Counted from the stretch's first letter, positions 41,153 to 54,005 are shown. The stretch is DNA of 64,000 nt from Arctopsyche grandis (GCF_051622035.1 NC_135360.1:5270001-5334000); one strand, 5' to 3'. Numbers and translations: made by a program. The notes: generated by a model not told the origin, from the sequence alone.

Positions 41153-42300
41153 GTTATAATATGTCCATAATTGAAAAACAAATCTAGATGTTCAAAATCT
41201 TTCTGAAGCAATCGTTGAATACGAGGAAAGTAGCAAGAAACGAGTATAACGATCGGTATAAAGAATATAGAAATTTCTACAGTATTTTATTTTTCTTAAA
41301 CAATGTTAGAAATATATATACATATGTATCTATAATTTCGATTTAAATTTAGAATTTTGTGATTTTAAAGATGATAACTACGAATACATACTTTACGTTT
41401 ATTATTCATACAAGTATTATTTAATGTTTCATAGCATCAACTTCAATTAAAACTGTAAAGAAATTTGGAGTATATACTCCAAATTTCAATTCTTAATTTG
41501 GTATGTTATACTTACATCTTTTCCCAAAATAATAGAGCAGTTTATAGCTATATAGCTATAAACTGCGTTAAATTTAGACTAAATCTCGACGAGTATTTTT
41601 CTAAAACTTGATTTACCAAAGAAGTTGTTTCTGCTTTGATCGAAGAATATTATGTGGCAATTTTGGAATCTTTAAACGTTGCTGCATAATATTGCTGCAG
41701 TGTGTACCAAACTGTCTTATCCAGTAATCGACTTTTTGTTTATATATACATATTTACATATTTCTTAATTCTGAGCTTCTGTAGGAATTTAAAAAGTAGT
41801 AAACCGGGACATTTGGGTGTCTCGAGAGGTTTGTTCGGAACACCGAGATACGATACTTAAAACTGGTGACAATCCCGATTAATCGGAACGTCTGACAATC
41901 CTATACACACCGTAATAAAGAAAATAATAAAACGAAGTCGGAGTCAGTTATTTCACGACTCCAACTTCGCTTTAAATGCTCCGACTGCACAGCCCTGATT
42001 AAAACGGACTGAAGCTAATTTTAGTTTTTATATTCTAAATCAGACAGATGAAATAACGATTCTTGAATGACGCACTAAAAAGTAAATAACAAAGAGGCTG
42101 AATTCAGGGGCAGATAAAAAAACATGACGTATAAATGAAAGCGAGGAAATGATGTTAAAAAAAGCAATGAAGAACTAATATATTTTTACATTTAGGGTAC
42201 ATAGCGGTAAACTGTTAAATTTAGACCAAATATCAACTACTATTTTCTGACAGTTGTGTTATCAATTGACGTTTGCATATAACTTGTTCCAACTAGCGAA
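41153..42300. other. Spacer and 5' flank of zinc-finger gene 1
   Basis: AT-rich and without genes. The last 120-200 bp (from 'ATATTTTTACATTTAGGGTA' near 42180) are conserved upstream of all three zinc-finger copies and probably hold the promoter. Confidence 0.5.
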
Positions 42301-42314
42301 TAATTATCTGAATT

Positions 42315-44338
42315 ATGGAATGTAGACTTTGTCTCTGTTCTGCTCCAGTCGAGTCCTCCGTCTCCATCCACGACTATCCTCATTCACAGGTTCAACGCAT
42401 TTTGGCCTGCTGTCAGCTACAAGTCGGTTACAAATACATACTTTTAACAACTGAATCGTTAACACAACACACTCATTACCATTTTTATTTTACAGGTTAA
42501 TAATGATGATCTGTTGCCAGATACGATATGTCTTTTATGTAAAAACAATCTTGGATTGTTAAGAAACTTTAGAAACATGTGTATTCAGAGTGAAGAAACA
42601 CAGAAACGACGGCTGGCCGAGATTTTAGATATCAAAAATGAAGAAATTTTGTTGGACGATTTAATTTGGGAAGATGATATCGGTATTAATTCAACAGCAA
42701 ATGTCTGTCAACCGGCCGTTGATGATGGAATCAATAAATCCGAATCAAGCAATTCGGGAAAAGAGTCTTTGCAAAGAGACCATTCAAAGCAAAACGCCTT
42801 ATTAATAGAAAATGATAATGTCAGGAAAAAATCGCAATTTAACGCTTAAGCGTAACAAATGTGAATATGCTTATAATTCATCGTATAATCGTAGTTATAT
42901 TTTGCAGATACTTGAAGGAAAATCCACACAGGAAAACCCACACAGATGTGAAATTTGTTCTATATTGTTCACTACTAAAACTAGCCTCATGGAGCATATG
43001 AATTCTCACACAGGGATAAAACCATACCGATGCAAATTTTGTTTGATTTCGTTTGCTCATAGATCTTCCTTAAGTAGACATGCTATAATTCACACCAAGG
43101 AGAAACACGCCATGTTAATAGAAAATGTCAGGAAAAAGCGCAATCTAACGCTTAAGCGTAAAAAATATGTACTCATAATTTATAATCGTCGTTTTATTTT
43201 GCAGATACCTGAAGGAAAATCCACGCAAGAAAACCCACACAAATGTGACATTTGCTCTAAATTGTTCACTACTAAAAATACCCTCGAGGAGCATATAAAT
43301 TCTCACAGAGGGATAAAACCGTACCAATGTGAAGTTTGTTTGATTTCGTTTTCTCATAGATCCACCTTAAGTAGACATGTTATAACTCACACCAAGGAGA
43401 AACGGTTCAAATGCGAATTGTGTCCTAAATTGTTTACTTCTAAAGCCATCCTTGTGGAGCATATGAATTCTCACACAGGGATAAAACCATACCAATGTGA
43501 AGTTTGTTCGAGTTCATTCACTTACAGGAAAAACCTTAAGCGACATGCTATGATTCACAATGTCGAGAAACTGTTCAAATGCCATATCTGTTTAATGTCG
43601 TTCACTTCGAAGCATAGCCTAAAGGTTCATATGAAATCTCACAAAGTTATAAAATCATACCATTGCGAAATTTGTTTGAATTCATTTAGCTATAAATCTA
43701 GCCTCAAGCAACATGTAAAATCTCACACCGGGGAGAGACCGTTCAAATGCAATATTTGTTCAAAGTCGTTCGCTCAGAAACATAACCTAGCGGCTCATAT
43801 GAACTCTCACACTGGTGTGAAATCGTACAAATGCATAGTGTGTTCTAAATTGTTCACTTCTAAAGCTAGCCATGTTGAGCACATACATTCTCACGACGGG
43901 ATAAAACCGTACCAATGTGAAGTTTGTCTTGTTTCATTTAGTCATAGGTCTTCTTTATATCAGCACTTAAAAACTCACTCCGAGGAGACAACGTTCAAAT
44001 GCAATATCTGTCCAAAGTATTTCATATTAAGGCAAAGCCTAGTGGTTCATTTGAAATCACACAATGACACGAAACCGTATCGTTGCGAAGTTTGTCTGAT
44101 GTCATTCACTCATAAGTTTAGCCTCAAACGGCATGTAAAATCTCACAGCGGGGAGAGACTGTTCGATTGCGATATTTGTTCAAAGACGTTCACTCAGAAG
44201 CATAACCTAATAGGTCATATAAATTCCCACAAAGGAATAAAATCATACCGATGTAAAGTTTGTTTGGTTTCATTTACTCGTAAGTCTACCTTAATTAGGC
44301 ATATAAAAACTCACACCAAGGAGATACAGTTGAAATGA
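42315..44338 (+). CDS. ZAD C2H2 zinc-finger protein, gene 1
   Basis: Proposed exons 42315-42422, 42496-42819 and 42908-44338, phase 0 throughout, about 620 aa. Exons 1-2 encode a ZAD (zf-AD) dimerisation domain: MECRLCLC and 'LLPDTICLLCKNN' supply the four zinc-binding Cys. An acidic linker follows (KNEEILLDDLIWEDD), then 15 C2H2 fingers of about 22 residues with TGEKP-like links. ZAD-ZNF proteins are nuclear DNA-binding regulators that expanded in insects. The intron 42820-42907 (GTCAGG...TTTTGCAG, 88 bp) is needed to keep frame. A second intron-like 78-bp copy (43127-43204) lies between fingers 2 and 3 and can be read through. Confidence 0.88.
43127..43204 (+). other. Duplicated intron-like segment, in frame
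   Basis: Starts GTCAGGAAAAAGCGC and ends TTTTATTTTGCAG, matching the intron 42820-42907 and the linker 'GKSTQENPHKC' after it. It is 78 bp, stop-free and in phase 0, so it may be spliced or translated as 26 residues ('VRKKRNLTLKRKKY...'). This shows that a finger unit was duplicated together with its upstream intron. Confidence 0.7.
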
Positions 44339-45338
44339 GGCTTTTGTTCAGTCATTCACTACACATTCAAGATTATCCCATAAGTTCATATGAAATCTCA
44401 CACTGAAGAAAAACTGCACAAATGTAATTTTTAATCAAAATCCTTTATTTCGAAATATATGTATGTACATTGCTTTGTGAATTTTTTTACATTTACTGAT
44501 CACGAAAAGTAATCTATGGCCCACCATTTTTAATGTGAATATCCTCGCATCTACTTTGGCGTTCTTTTTACATACATGTGCAGCTTTGAATGAAATTAAT
44601 AAAATAAAAATTTCAGAGCCACTGACATTAACATATTGATTATTTCTCATAAAAGTTGTCAATACTAGAAGATTTCACGATACAATAAAAACCGCTAAAA
44701 ACCATGATATAACAGAATAAAAATGTAAAAGCATTTGAGAAACCTTAAAAATCATTTGAAACCGTTGGAATGTAGCAAATTGCAAAAACATATATGTATG
44801 TTGGTTACTAATTCACGCTGTTTCTTTGAAATTCATCTTCATTTTTAAATAAAAGTTATAATTATGAAAAGTTTGAGAGTCGGTGATTAAAATTATTCAG
44901 TAAATATCACTTAATGAATAATGGAAAATAACGGAAAAGTTGAGAATTCGATGAAAAGTATTATTTAATCGACGAAACGTGTGAAAAATATTTGACAGCC
45001 ACTGATTTGATTTTTATGTGCTAAAATTTAAAGAAATATTCGAATTAATTTTAGAAATTTAAAGTCGTATTATTTAAACAAGAAAAATTATAAGAATTAA
45101 TTTCTATATAAAATATATGTACATATGTATATGTTTTTGTCTAGATAATATTATTTATTTATGTAAATAAACATTAAATAGTCACAGAAAAATAAAATAT
45201 ATTTCGAGAAGTTGTTGCATATTATGTATTTATTCAAACATTTGTATACATTAAAAATTTAAATATTACAAAAAAAGTACATTTAATGATTATTTCATGT
45301 TACATTTATTTACAAATAATACAAAAAACTGCAGTCGA
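44339..45338. other. 3' flank of zinc-finger gene 1
   Basis: AT-rich. The stretch 44400-44910 is kept downstream of genes 2 (52141-52410) and 3 (60820-60990), and in the split copy at 56040-58035, so it belongs to the duplicated block. No other gene seen. Confidence 0.5.
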
Positions 45339-45729
45339 TCAAATAATCGAATCATATGGAATGACATGTGTAACTGCATAAGATCTCGCTCCACTTAGAC
45401 TTGTTGAAGCTTTCCAAGATTTGTTCGTCTCATCGTATTCCCAAACATCGCTTAAATTACTTTTTCCATCGTATCCACCTGAAATCAAAACAATATATTA
45501 ATTCTACATTTAAGACCCATAAATTCAACTCAAGTTGTAAAAAATCTCACTCATGCTAAGCAGTGTGTTTTGAAAGCAGCAGAGACTGATTCCTTCTGCA
45601 GGTTTCGGTAGTTTGGTGAATGCTGTCCACACATTTGCATTCGGATCGTAATATTCGACTCTGTCTAAACCAGAAGAAGTATTATAGTCATTTCCACCAG
45701 CGACAAAAAGTTTATCTTTGAATGCGATG
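45339..45729 (-). pseudogene. Kelch-repeat protein, C-terminal two-exon fragment
   Basis: Exons 45729-45551 and 45478-45339 join in phase and read 'FKDKLFVAGG...LDRVEYYDPNANVWTAFTKLP' and 'GYDGKSNLSDVWEYDETNKSWKAS', ending 'HVIPYDSII' stop. Double-Gly and Tyr...Trp spacing mark kelch beta-propeller blades, as in KLHL-type adaptors of Cullin-3 ligases. No BTB, BACK or earlier blades are found upstream. From about 45780 the sequence becomes low-complexity and then zinc-finger gene 2 DNA. Either a fragment or the end of a gene whose other exons lie very far off. Confidence 0.7.
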
Positions 45730-45779
45730 CTATATAATGGTGAAATCAAAATTTAGTTAATTACAAATTACGTTTTGTG

Positions 45780-45885
45780 CACCTCCGACTCCCCGGGGCC
45801 TTCGCCCCCAGCGCTCCCAACGCCCCCGGAGCCTCCAGCGCCTCCAACGCCCCGGGGCCTTCGCCTCCAGCCCCGAAATGAAAAA
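45780..45885. repeat. GC-rich low-complexity block
   Basis: Imperfect repeats of GGGGCCTTCGCC and GCCTCCAGCGCC, far more GC-rich than its surroundings. The Gly/Ala/Leu-rich ORF read on the minus strand is a product of the repeat. Confidence 0.7.
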
Positions 45886-46578
45886 TAATAATAAATAATA
45901 CAAAAAAATGAATAAAACGAAAAGTAAGAAAAAAATTATGAAAATGAAATATATTCAGGGGCAGATACAAAAAACGTGACAAATATAAATGAAAGCGAGG
46001 AAATGATGTTAAAAAAAAGTAATGCAGAACCAATATATTTTTACATTTAGGGTACATAGCGGTAAACTGTTATATTTAGACCAAATATCGACCACTATTT
46101 TTTGTGCTATCAATTGACGTTCGCATATAACTTGTTCCAACCAGCGAATAATTATCTGAATTGTAGAATATAGACTTTGTCTCTGTTCTGCTCCAGTCGA
46201 GTCCTCCGTCTCCATCCACAATTATCCTCATTCACTAGTTCAACGCATTTTGGCCTGCTGTCAGCTACATATAAGTCGGTTACAAATACAGTGTACTCTC
46301 GATTATACGGGTGCGGATTGTCCGGTTTGCAGATTTTCCGTGCTTGAAAAATATTAATTAATTAAATTATCTTCTTATATGATAGTGAAACGCAACGATT
46401 GATTGCGAAAGGTAACCATATGCGTGTAATTTGAAACAAAGGATGTCACACAGAAATGTTTTTCGTCCCTTTTTAAATGTATTTTAATATTGCGTCAATT
46501 CTTTCAGTCGCTTTTGATCATCGAAGAAGTAACAAGTGCATGTATTCAGAGCAGATTTTTTCGAACATATGTACATAC

Positions 46579-46782
46579 GGTAATTGGACTATTCGTCACA
46601 TTGGGGTGGTCACAAAGACAATTTTTGCCATGAAAATCGCGAATACACAATATTTGGCACTCAAGTTCTCGTTACTATGATAGTTATCGTTAGTATGATG
46701 GACTTTTCGGCTGCCAGATGTTCCGTTATAGAGATTTTAGTGACTTTGTGACGAGTAATTTGTGACCAGTAATCACCGAACC
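46579..46782 (+). mobile_element. 204-bp MITE
   Basis: GGTAATTGGACTATTCGTCA ... AATCACCGAACC, with an exact 8-bp duplication GTACATAC on both sides. Within the pogo-like element. Confidence 0.85.
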
Positions 46783-46806
46783 GTACATACTACGTAGGTT
46801 TAATTA

Positions 46807-48033
46807 CACTGAGCAACAAAAAAAAATACCAGAGCGGAGACTAGCCAATCTTTACTAAGTTTGACCCACTGAATTCGAATATGATATTGATTTTTGTTGG
46901 TGGGTGATCGTTTACGAGATATGAGCGTTTAAAAAAATCCGCGATTTTTACAGTTTTTTGGCTTTTGCGGTCTTTAACTCAAAATTTAGGATTGTTACGC
47001 TCAAAGTGAGTATTGGAATCAATAGTCAGATATTTTTCCTATTCATTGTTATATTTCATTGCTTTAAAATACTTCTAATTAGTTGTCTAGCGAATTTTAA
47101 AAGTCAAAAATATTTTTTTTTTCCGTGCTATTTTTCATTTATTTGGCAAATTTTTTATTTCACCACGTTTATAAGGATTGGTTTTCTATCTCAATATATA
47201 TTTTTTTTATCTAAACGTACTAACTCAAGCGGTAATTGCAACCAGTAGCGTGGTCTAGTGGTGAAAGTTGAATGATCTCGTACTTGATGTTACGAGTTCG
47301 ATTCCCGCTAAGTCTCGCTATTGGCAAGACCTTGATTTGTCAAGGTCGATCGTTTCTTATCAGAATTTGCCAATTTTTCTGATTTTCATTGAAATGATTC
47401 CTGTAAAATTGGCGTTTCCTTCCCAATTTTCTGTTGCGAACCTTTAGTTATTGTTATATCTTAGGTCTCGCCATATTGCTCACCATAGATGTCTCTGTGG
47501 TTGTTTATCGAATATAAAATTCGTATTGTTACATGAAAGTTATTCATCGTTATTTATCGTATTAATACGATATTTGTAATATCTGACGATAGATGTCAGA
47601 TATTGTTTAGATTTACATGTATCTATGTAATAATTATGTGGACCAGAAAGGCGCATTTGGGGTATACCTATTAAGCCTTCCTGGTATATTTGTAAATATG
47701 TATGTAAAAATATGTATGTATGTAAAATAAATAAATAAATGTATAAATTTAAATGCTTTCGTTGTGTATATGGTTGTATCGCGTAATATTTTGGGTGCAA
47801 GCGAGACGGCATGTAATCCACCTCACAGAGTACAGCGGTCGGACTACAGTTAAAGACCGCAAAAGCCAAAAAACTGTAAAAATCGCGGATTTTTTTAAAC
47901 GCTCATATCTCGTAAACGATCACCCACCAACAAAAATCAATATCATATTCGAATCCAGTGGGTCAAACTTAGTAAAGTAATTGGTTAGTCTCCGCTCTGG
48001 TAACTCAAAAACGTGATTTTTTGTTTCTCAGTG
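46807..48033. mobile_element. CACTG-end element 2 (1227 bp) with SINE inside
   Basis: Starts CACTGAGCAACAAAAAA and ends TTTTTTGTTTCTCAGTG, flanked by TTA on both sides. The arms are over 150 bp ('CAGAGCGGAGACTAGCCAAT', 'GTGGGTGATCGTTTACGAGA', 'CAAAAGCC..AAAAAACTGTAA'). The core shares 'TTGGAATC.ATAGTCAG.TATT' with element 1 at 21179-22048. Confidence 0.8.
47245..47735 (+). mobile_element. tRNA-derived SINE with variant head
   Basis: Head GTAGCGTGGTCTAGTGGTGA (A box TAGCGTGGTCTAGTGG) and B box GAGTTCGATTCCC, then the shared body 'GTCGATCGTTTCTTATCAGA' and the 'AAGCCTTCCTGGTATA' tail. A different tRNA-like head on the same core. Confidence 0.8.
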
Positions 48034-48118
48034 TTATTATCAATTATAATACTTTGTGTGTGAAATAATTTTCTTTGCTCAATATTTCAGATTTACATAG
48101 CTGTTCGAAACCGGTCAC

Positions 48119-48505
48119 CGTGACGAGACAGAATGTTAAATTACAGAAAACGCAAATATCGGAAGGCAAAGATCGAAAATCGAAAGATCTTAAGTCGAAA
48201 TATCAAAAAAAAAAGGTGCATGGTAAACGGTACATACTCACTTAATTTGCGCGAGCAGGATACAACAGGAACAAGAGGAACAGGCTTTTCCTCCCGTATT
48301 AATGTGCGCGCGCAGAATACGGGAGGAAAAGCATGTTCCACTTGTTCCTGTTGTATCCTGCTCGCGCAAATTAAGTAAGTATGTACCGTTTACCATGCAC
48401 CATTTTTTTTTTGATCTTTCGACTTAAGATCTTTCGATTTTCGATCTTCGCCTTCCGATATTTGTGTTTTCTGTAATTTAACATTCTGTCTCGTCACGTA
48501 GACCC
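48119..48505. mobile_element. Fold-back element, full palindrome
   Basis: About 190-bp arms, nearly perfect: CGTGACGAGACAGAATGTTA ... TAACATTCTGTCTCGTCACG, with the centre near 48308 (TAATGTGCGCGCGCAG). It would form a long hairpin as DNA or RNA. No coding potential. Confidence 0.85.
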
Positions 48506-48652
48506 GTTCGAAACATATAAACAAAAAATAAGTTATAGGCGTTCGCGAGAGATTGTGATAGTTCTGCAGGTCCTTCAAAACGAAAAAGTATGAAAATGTC
48601 AAGATACGAAGATTTGGTTGCAACTATACCCATATAGTTAAATCAAAAATGA

Positions 48653-48802
<150 letters not shown>

Positions 48803-49720
48803 TAGGGTTGCCATTCGTGACGTATATACGGGACGGTAATTGGACTATTCGTCACATTGGGGTGGTCACAAAGACAATTTTTGCCATGAAAATCGCGAAT
48901 ACACAATATTTGGCACTCAAGTTCTCGTTACTATGATAGTTATCGTTAGTATGATGGACTTTTCGGCTGCCAGACGTTCCGTTATAGAGATTTTAGTGAC
49001 TTTGTGACTGAGTAATTTGTGACCAGTAATCACCGAACCATACGGGACATGTCCCTTATTTCACTACTCGGTCCCGTATTTGTCCCGTTTTCTCCAAAAA
49101 CAGACTGTCGATTTCATTAACACTGCTGTGGAATACATTGATATGTGACTCTCAAGCAAGTTCCTGAATTGGGGGGAAATAGAATGAACCGTTGAATATT
49201 TGCAAGTAAGGAACATCGATGTTGGAAACAATGAGCTTCTTTTCAACCAGTTCGTATATTTAAAAGATTATTTAAATAAAATAATACCAACGAAAAGTGG
49301 GACACAACGCTGAAATTGCGTATGGAAGAGAAATGGCTGAAGTTTTTTTAGACATACCAAGCATATTGAACAGAAGTCATGTTTAATAAAAATATGTGAG
49401 TATATATTTGCCATTCCAGCCCACAATGCCAATGTGGAGAGAATATTTTCCCTAATGTCAAAACAATGGTTGGATGAAAGAAATAAGCTGGCAGTTGAGA
49501 CAGTTGAGGCAATTTTGGTTTGCCAGTATAATTTTAAAATGACTTGCGCCTAATTTTATCATCATGTAAATGAGGAAAACGATTTAATTAAAAAAGTTAA
49601 ATCATCGTTAAAATACGATTGGGCTAAAAAGACATAATTTTTGAAAATAAACTATTACCTACTTTTCTATGTTTTATTTATGTAGCACTTAAATGTCCCG
49701 TATCAATTTTGGCAACCCTA
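48803..49720 (+). pseudogene. hAT transposon remnant
   Basis: Ends TAGGGTTGCCA and TGGCAACCCTA, with an exact 8-bp duplication ACTATAGG (48795-48802 and 49721-49728). Near 49400-49550 frames give 'AHNANVERIFSLMSKQW' and 'NKLAVETVEAILVC', the hAT C-terminal dimerisation region. Most of the transposase is deleted, and a 204-bp MITE sits at 48835-49039. Confidence 0.88.
48835..49039 (+). mobile_element. 204-bp MITE inside the hAT element
   Basis: Family copy with a 9-bp ATACGGGAC duplication on both sides. It lies in the left end of the hAT copy. Confidence 0.85.
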
Positions 49721-51384
49721 ACTATAGGTACTAACGGCCACACATCTGTTTAACTATAAGTGTTTTTCTCAATAAATAATGAGTATTAAAATTAAGAAAC
49801 AAAAATTTGTGTTGTTAATATAATATTATACTTGAAACCAATTCAAAATTTGATGATTCGGATTATCCGTGTTTTTTAATTATCCGTGCCCTACCTTTCC
49901 AGCATTAGCCCGGATAATCGAGAGTATACTGTACTTTTAACAACTCAATCGTTAACAAAACACACTCATTACCATTTTTATTTTACAGGTTAATAAAGAT
50001 ATCTGTTGCCAGATACTATATGTCTTTTATGTAAAAACAATCTTGAATTGTTAAGAAATTTTAGAAACATGTGTTTGGCCGATATAAGTGATGAAACACA
50101 GAAACTATGGCTGGCCGAGATTTTAGATATCGAAAATCAAACTTTGTTGGACGATTTCATTTGGGACGATGATTTCGATCTTGATTCAATAACAGATGTC
50201 TTTCAACCGGACGTTGACGATGAAATCAATAAATCCGAATCAAGCAATTCGGGAAAAGAGTCTTTGCAAAGAGAAAATGTCAGGAAAAATCGCAATCTAA
50301 CGCTTAAGCGTAAAAAATGTGTACTCATAATTTATAATCGTCGTTTTATTTTGCAGATACCTGAAGGAACATCCACGCAGGAAAACCCACACGAATGTGA
50401 AACTTGCTCTACATTTTTCACTACTAAAAATGCCCTCGAGGAGCATATGAATTCTCCTCACATACAGATAGACCCGTACCAATGTGAAGTTTGTTTGATT
50501 TCATGTTCTGATAGATCTGCCTTAAGTAGACATGTTACAACTCACACCAAGGAGAAACGGTTCAAATGCGAATTGTGTTCTAAATTGTTTCCTTGTAAAG
50601 CCAACTTTGAGGAGCATATGAATTCTCACGCAGGGATAAAACCATTCCGATGTGAAGTTTGTTCGAGTTCATTCACTTACAGGAAAAACCTTAAACGACA
50701 TGCTATGATTCACGTCGAGAGACCGTTCAAATGCCGTACCTGTTCAAAGTCGTACACTTCGAAGAATAGGCTAAAGGTTCATATGAACTCTCATACTGCT
50801 GTGAAATCGCACAAATGCATAGTGTGTTCTAAATTGATCACTCAAAAAGATAACTATATCGAGCACATGAATTCTCACAGAGGGATAAAACTGTACCATT
50901 GTGAAGTTTGTCTTGTTTCATTTAGTCATAGGTCTTATTTACATCAGCATCTAAAAACTCACTCCAAGGAGATAACGTTCAAATGCAATATCTGTCCAAG
51001 GTCTTTCGATTTAAGCCAAGACCTAGACGTTCATTTGAAATCACACACTGACATAAAACCGTATCATTGCCAAGTTTGTCTGATGTCATTCACTAATAAG
51101 TTTAGCCTTAAACGGCATGCAAAATCTCACAGCGGGGAGAGACTGTTCGAATGCGATATTTGTTCAAAGTCGTTCACTCAGAAGTATAACCTAATAGGTC
51201 ATATAAATTCTCACAAAGGAATAAAATCATACCGATGTGAAGTTTGTTTCGTTTCATTTACTCGTAAGTCTACCTTAATTAGGCATATAAAAACTCACAC
51301 CAAGGGGATACAGTTGGAATGAGGCATTTGTTCAAAGTCACTCACTCCGAAGGTTATCCTATAATATAAGTTAAATATAAGTTC

Positions 51385-51826
51385 AGCCAGCAGCATAGCT
51401 CGGTCGTTAAGCTTCTACTTAGCGTCGAGAGACGCCGGGTTCGATCCTTGAGGCCGGGCCTCGAATGAAAAATTAATTTTTCAGAGTATGCTGTTGGTTA
51501 GACCTGGATTTGTGACTTCAGGTTGATCGTTTCCTATCAGAGTTTGCCAATTTTCTCTGATTTCATTGTTGAGACGGTTCCCGGGAAAAAAAATTGGCTA
51601 AAAATCTCTCCTATACGATATGTCACCTATAATTTGTTGTTAATTAATGTACAATAAATAAGTTTGTGTACCAATTGTTAGATGTGTCATTGATTTACGA
51701 GCTTTACAGTGTCTCGTAATTCAGTGACTTATATAAAAATGCTGCATTGTATTTGTAATTGGCCAGGAAGGCGCATTGGGGTTTACATGTAAGGCCCTCT
51801 TGGTATATATGTAAAATTAATAAATA
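51385..51826 (+). mobile_element. tRNA-derived SINE after zinc-finger gene 2
   Basis: Head AGCCAGCAGCATAGCTCGGT, B box GGGTTCGATCC, and a tail with the variant 'GTAAGGCCCTCTTGGTATAT'. A further tail-only copy lies at about 51935-52065. The same head-flank junction is found at 15880-15884 and the same tail-flank junction at 10945-10960. Confidence 0.85.
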
Positions 51827-52430
51827 AATAAGCGGCTTTAGGTGTTATATTGTTGTCAAGTTACGATTGTCCACAGACATTCCTAAATAATTTTAGCATC
51901 AGTTGTATTTGATGCTTGGTGGTTGACGTACATATGTCTCGTAATTCAGTGATTTATATAAAAATGCTGAATTGTAATTTGTAAATTTGTAGTTGGCCAG
52001 GAAGGCGCATTGGGGTTTACCTGTAAAGCCTTCCTGGTATATATGTAAAATAAAATAAAAAAATATGAAATCACACAAATGTAATTTTTGCATTTGTGTG
52101 ATTTCAAAATATAATAGCAAAAAAAAAAATGTAATAACAAAACTACACAAATATAATTGTTGATCAAAATCCTTCATTTCGGAATATATGTATGTACATT
52201 GCTTTGTGTATCATGCAGTTAATTTTGTCTCGTTTATTGATCACGAAAAGTAATCTATGGCCAACCATTTTTAATGTAAATATCCTCGTATCTACTTTGG
52301 CGTTGTTTTTAGGTACATGTGCAGTGAATGAAATTAAAATAAATTTTACAACCCAAATGATTAGGAATTTACTTTCTCCTCTTTTATTGTATTAACCTAT
52401 CCAGAACACAGATTACATGATGTTACACCG

Positions 52431-53361
52431 AATCCGTGAAATTGTCTATTACACACATTCGGCAAGATAATTACCGAATGCGTGAAAAATGCAAGCACGT
52501 CGCCCAGTTCACGGATTCGGCAAATTCTTTGGCGAATGCGTGTAATCGGCAAGAATTTGTTTGCTCAAAGCGTGAAGTTGGCAAATAGACAACGGCGCTC
52601 CGGTGTTGTTTTTTAGAACTAATCAAATGTCATTAGATCAGCGATCGCCAACATTTCGGACCTCACGAACCACTTATGTCATAATTTTAAATCCTTTTAA
52701 CCACTAATATGATTATTATGGGTGACCGTGAAAAAGTCGAAAATATTCGTTTATCATGCATATGTTACACCGAATCCATGAAATTGTCTATTACAAGCAT
52801 TCGGCAAGAGAATTGCCGAATGCATGAAAAATGCAAGCACGTTGCCCAGTTCACGGATTCCGTAAATTCTTTGCCGAATGCGTGAACTGGACAGCGTGTT
52901 ATATTATAACCAAGTGTCAAAGTGACAGCTGAATAAGGATGTTTAATTTAGTTTAATTTACATATTATTATGTATAATATGATTACATACATATGTTTCA
53001 CTGTTAAAATATTGATCAAAATGTATAAAAATGACATTAATTTATGTATAAGTCATATGAGATGATCGAAACATATGTATGCAGTCATATTATACATAAT
53101 AATATGTAAATTAAACATCCTCATTCAGCTGTCACTTTGACACTTGTCCACGCTGTCCAGTTCTAAAAAACAACACCGGAGAGCTGCTGTCTATTTGCCG
53201 ACTCCATGCTTTGAGCAGACAAATTCTTGGCGAATACACGCATTCGCCAAAGAATTTACGGAATCCGTGAACTGGGCAACATGTTTGCATTTTTCACGCA
53301 TTCGGCAATTCTCTTGCCGAATGCGTGTAAAAGACAATTTCACGGATTCGGTGTAACACAT
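52431..53361. mobile_element. Long inverted-repeat element with ATTCGGCAA palindromes
   Basis: Arms begin GTTACACCGAATCC and end GGATTCGGTGTAAC. The right arm (53100-53361) pairs with an inner left arm (52757-53000), while an outer, partial left arm repeats at 52431-52640. Each arm holds small hairpins such as GCATTCGGCAAGAGAATTGC. The centre is AT-rich and palindromic (TATTATGTATAATATG). No coding sequence. Confidence 0.75.
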
Positions 53362-53374
53362 ATGAAAAACGGTT

Positions 53375-53501
<127 letters not shown>

Positions 53502-53504
53502 CAG

Positions 53505-54005
53505 TGGCGTGCGGTAAGACTCTCTCTCCCCTCCTCGTACATCCTCACTTAATTTTCGCGAGCAGGATACAACAGGAACAAGAGGAACAGGCTTTTCCTC
53601 TCGTATCCTGCGCGCGCACATTAAACAAGGCTGTATGACAATAAAAAGAGATAATTTCACCCCATGGCACGTATATATATTATATATACATAGTATCGTT
53701 TACCATGCACCCTTTTTTTTGATCTTTCGATTTTCGATCTTTGCCTTCCGATATTTGCTTTTTCGACCTTTTCACTTTCGGTCCCGTGAGGTAGACCCGA
53801 TTATCATGGCACGAAAGTCTTAATAATAAGTTAACTGATTTTTATCTCTATGGGGGATGAACGAATGAGACGACTGGCATGTTAATGCACGTGTTTTATT
53901 TATGACAGCCGAAGGCAGAGTGAGGTGGCTAACTCCGAACATAATCGAGTTGGTCCCCACTCGCAGGAAGGTGACCAAATTCGACCATGTCGTATAGCGA
54001 GCCGC
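53505..54005. mobile_element. Fold-back element plus LTR-like repeat, second copy
   Basis: 53505-53795 matches the fold-back at 9620-9875 in the same orientation and, with the following 53796-54005, the joint block 9620-10010. The two windows are therefore copies of one composite. Confidence 0.7.

Noticed and set aside
45761-46057. Collagen-like Gly-Ala-rich minus-strand ORF
   Set aside because: Product of the GC-rich low-complexity block; no GXY register.
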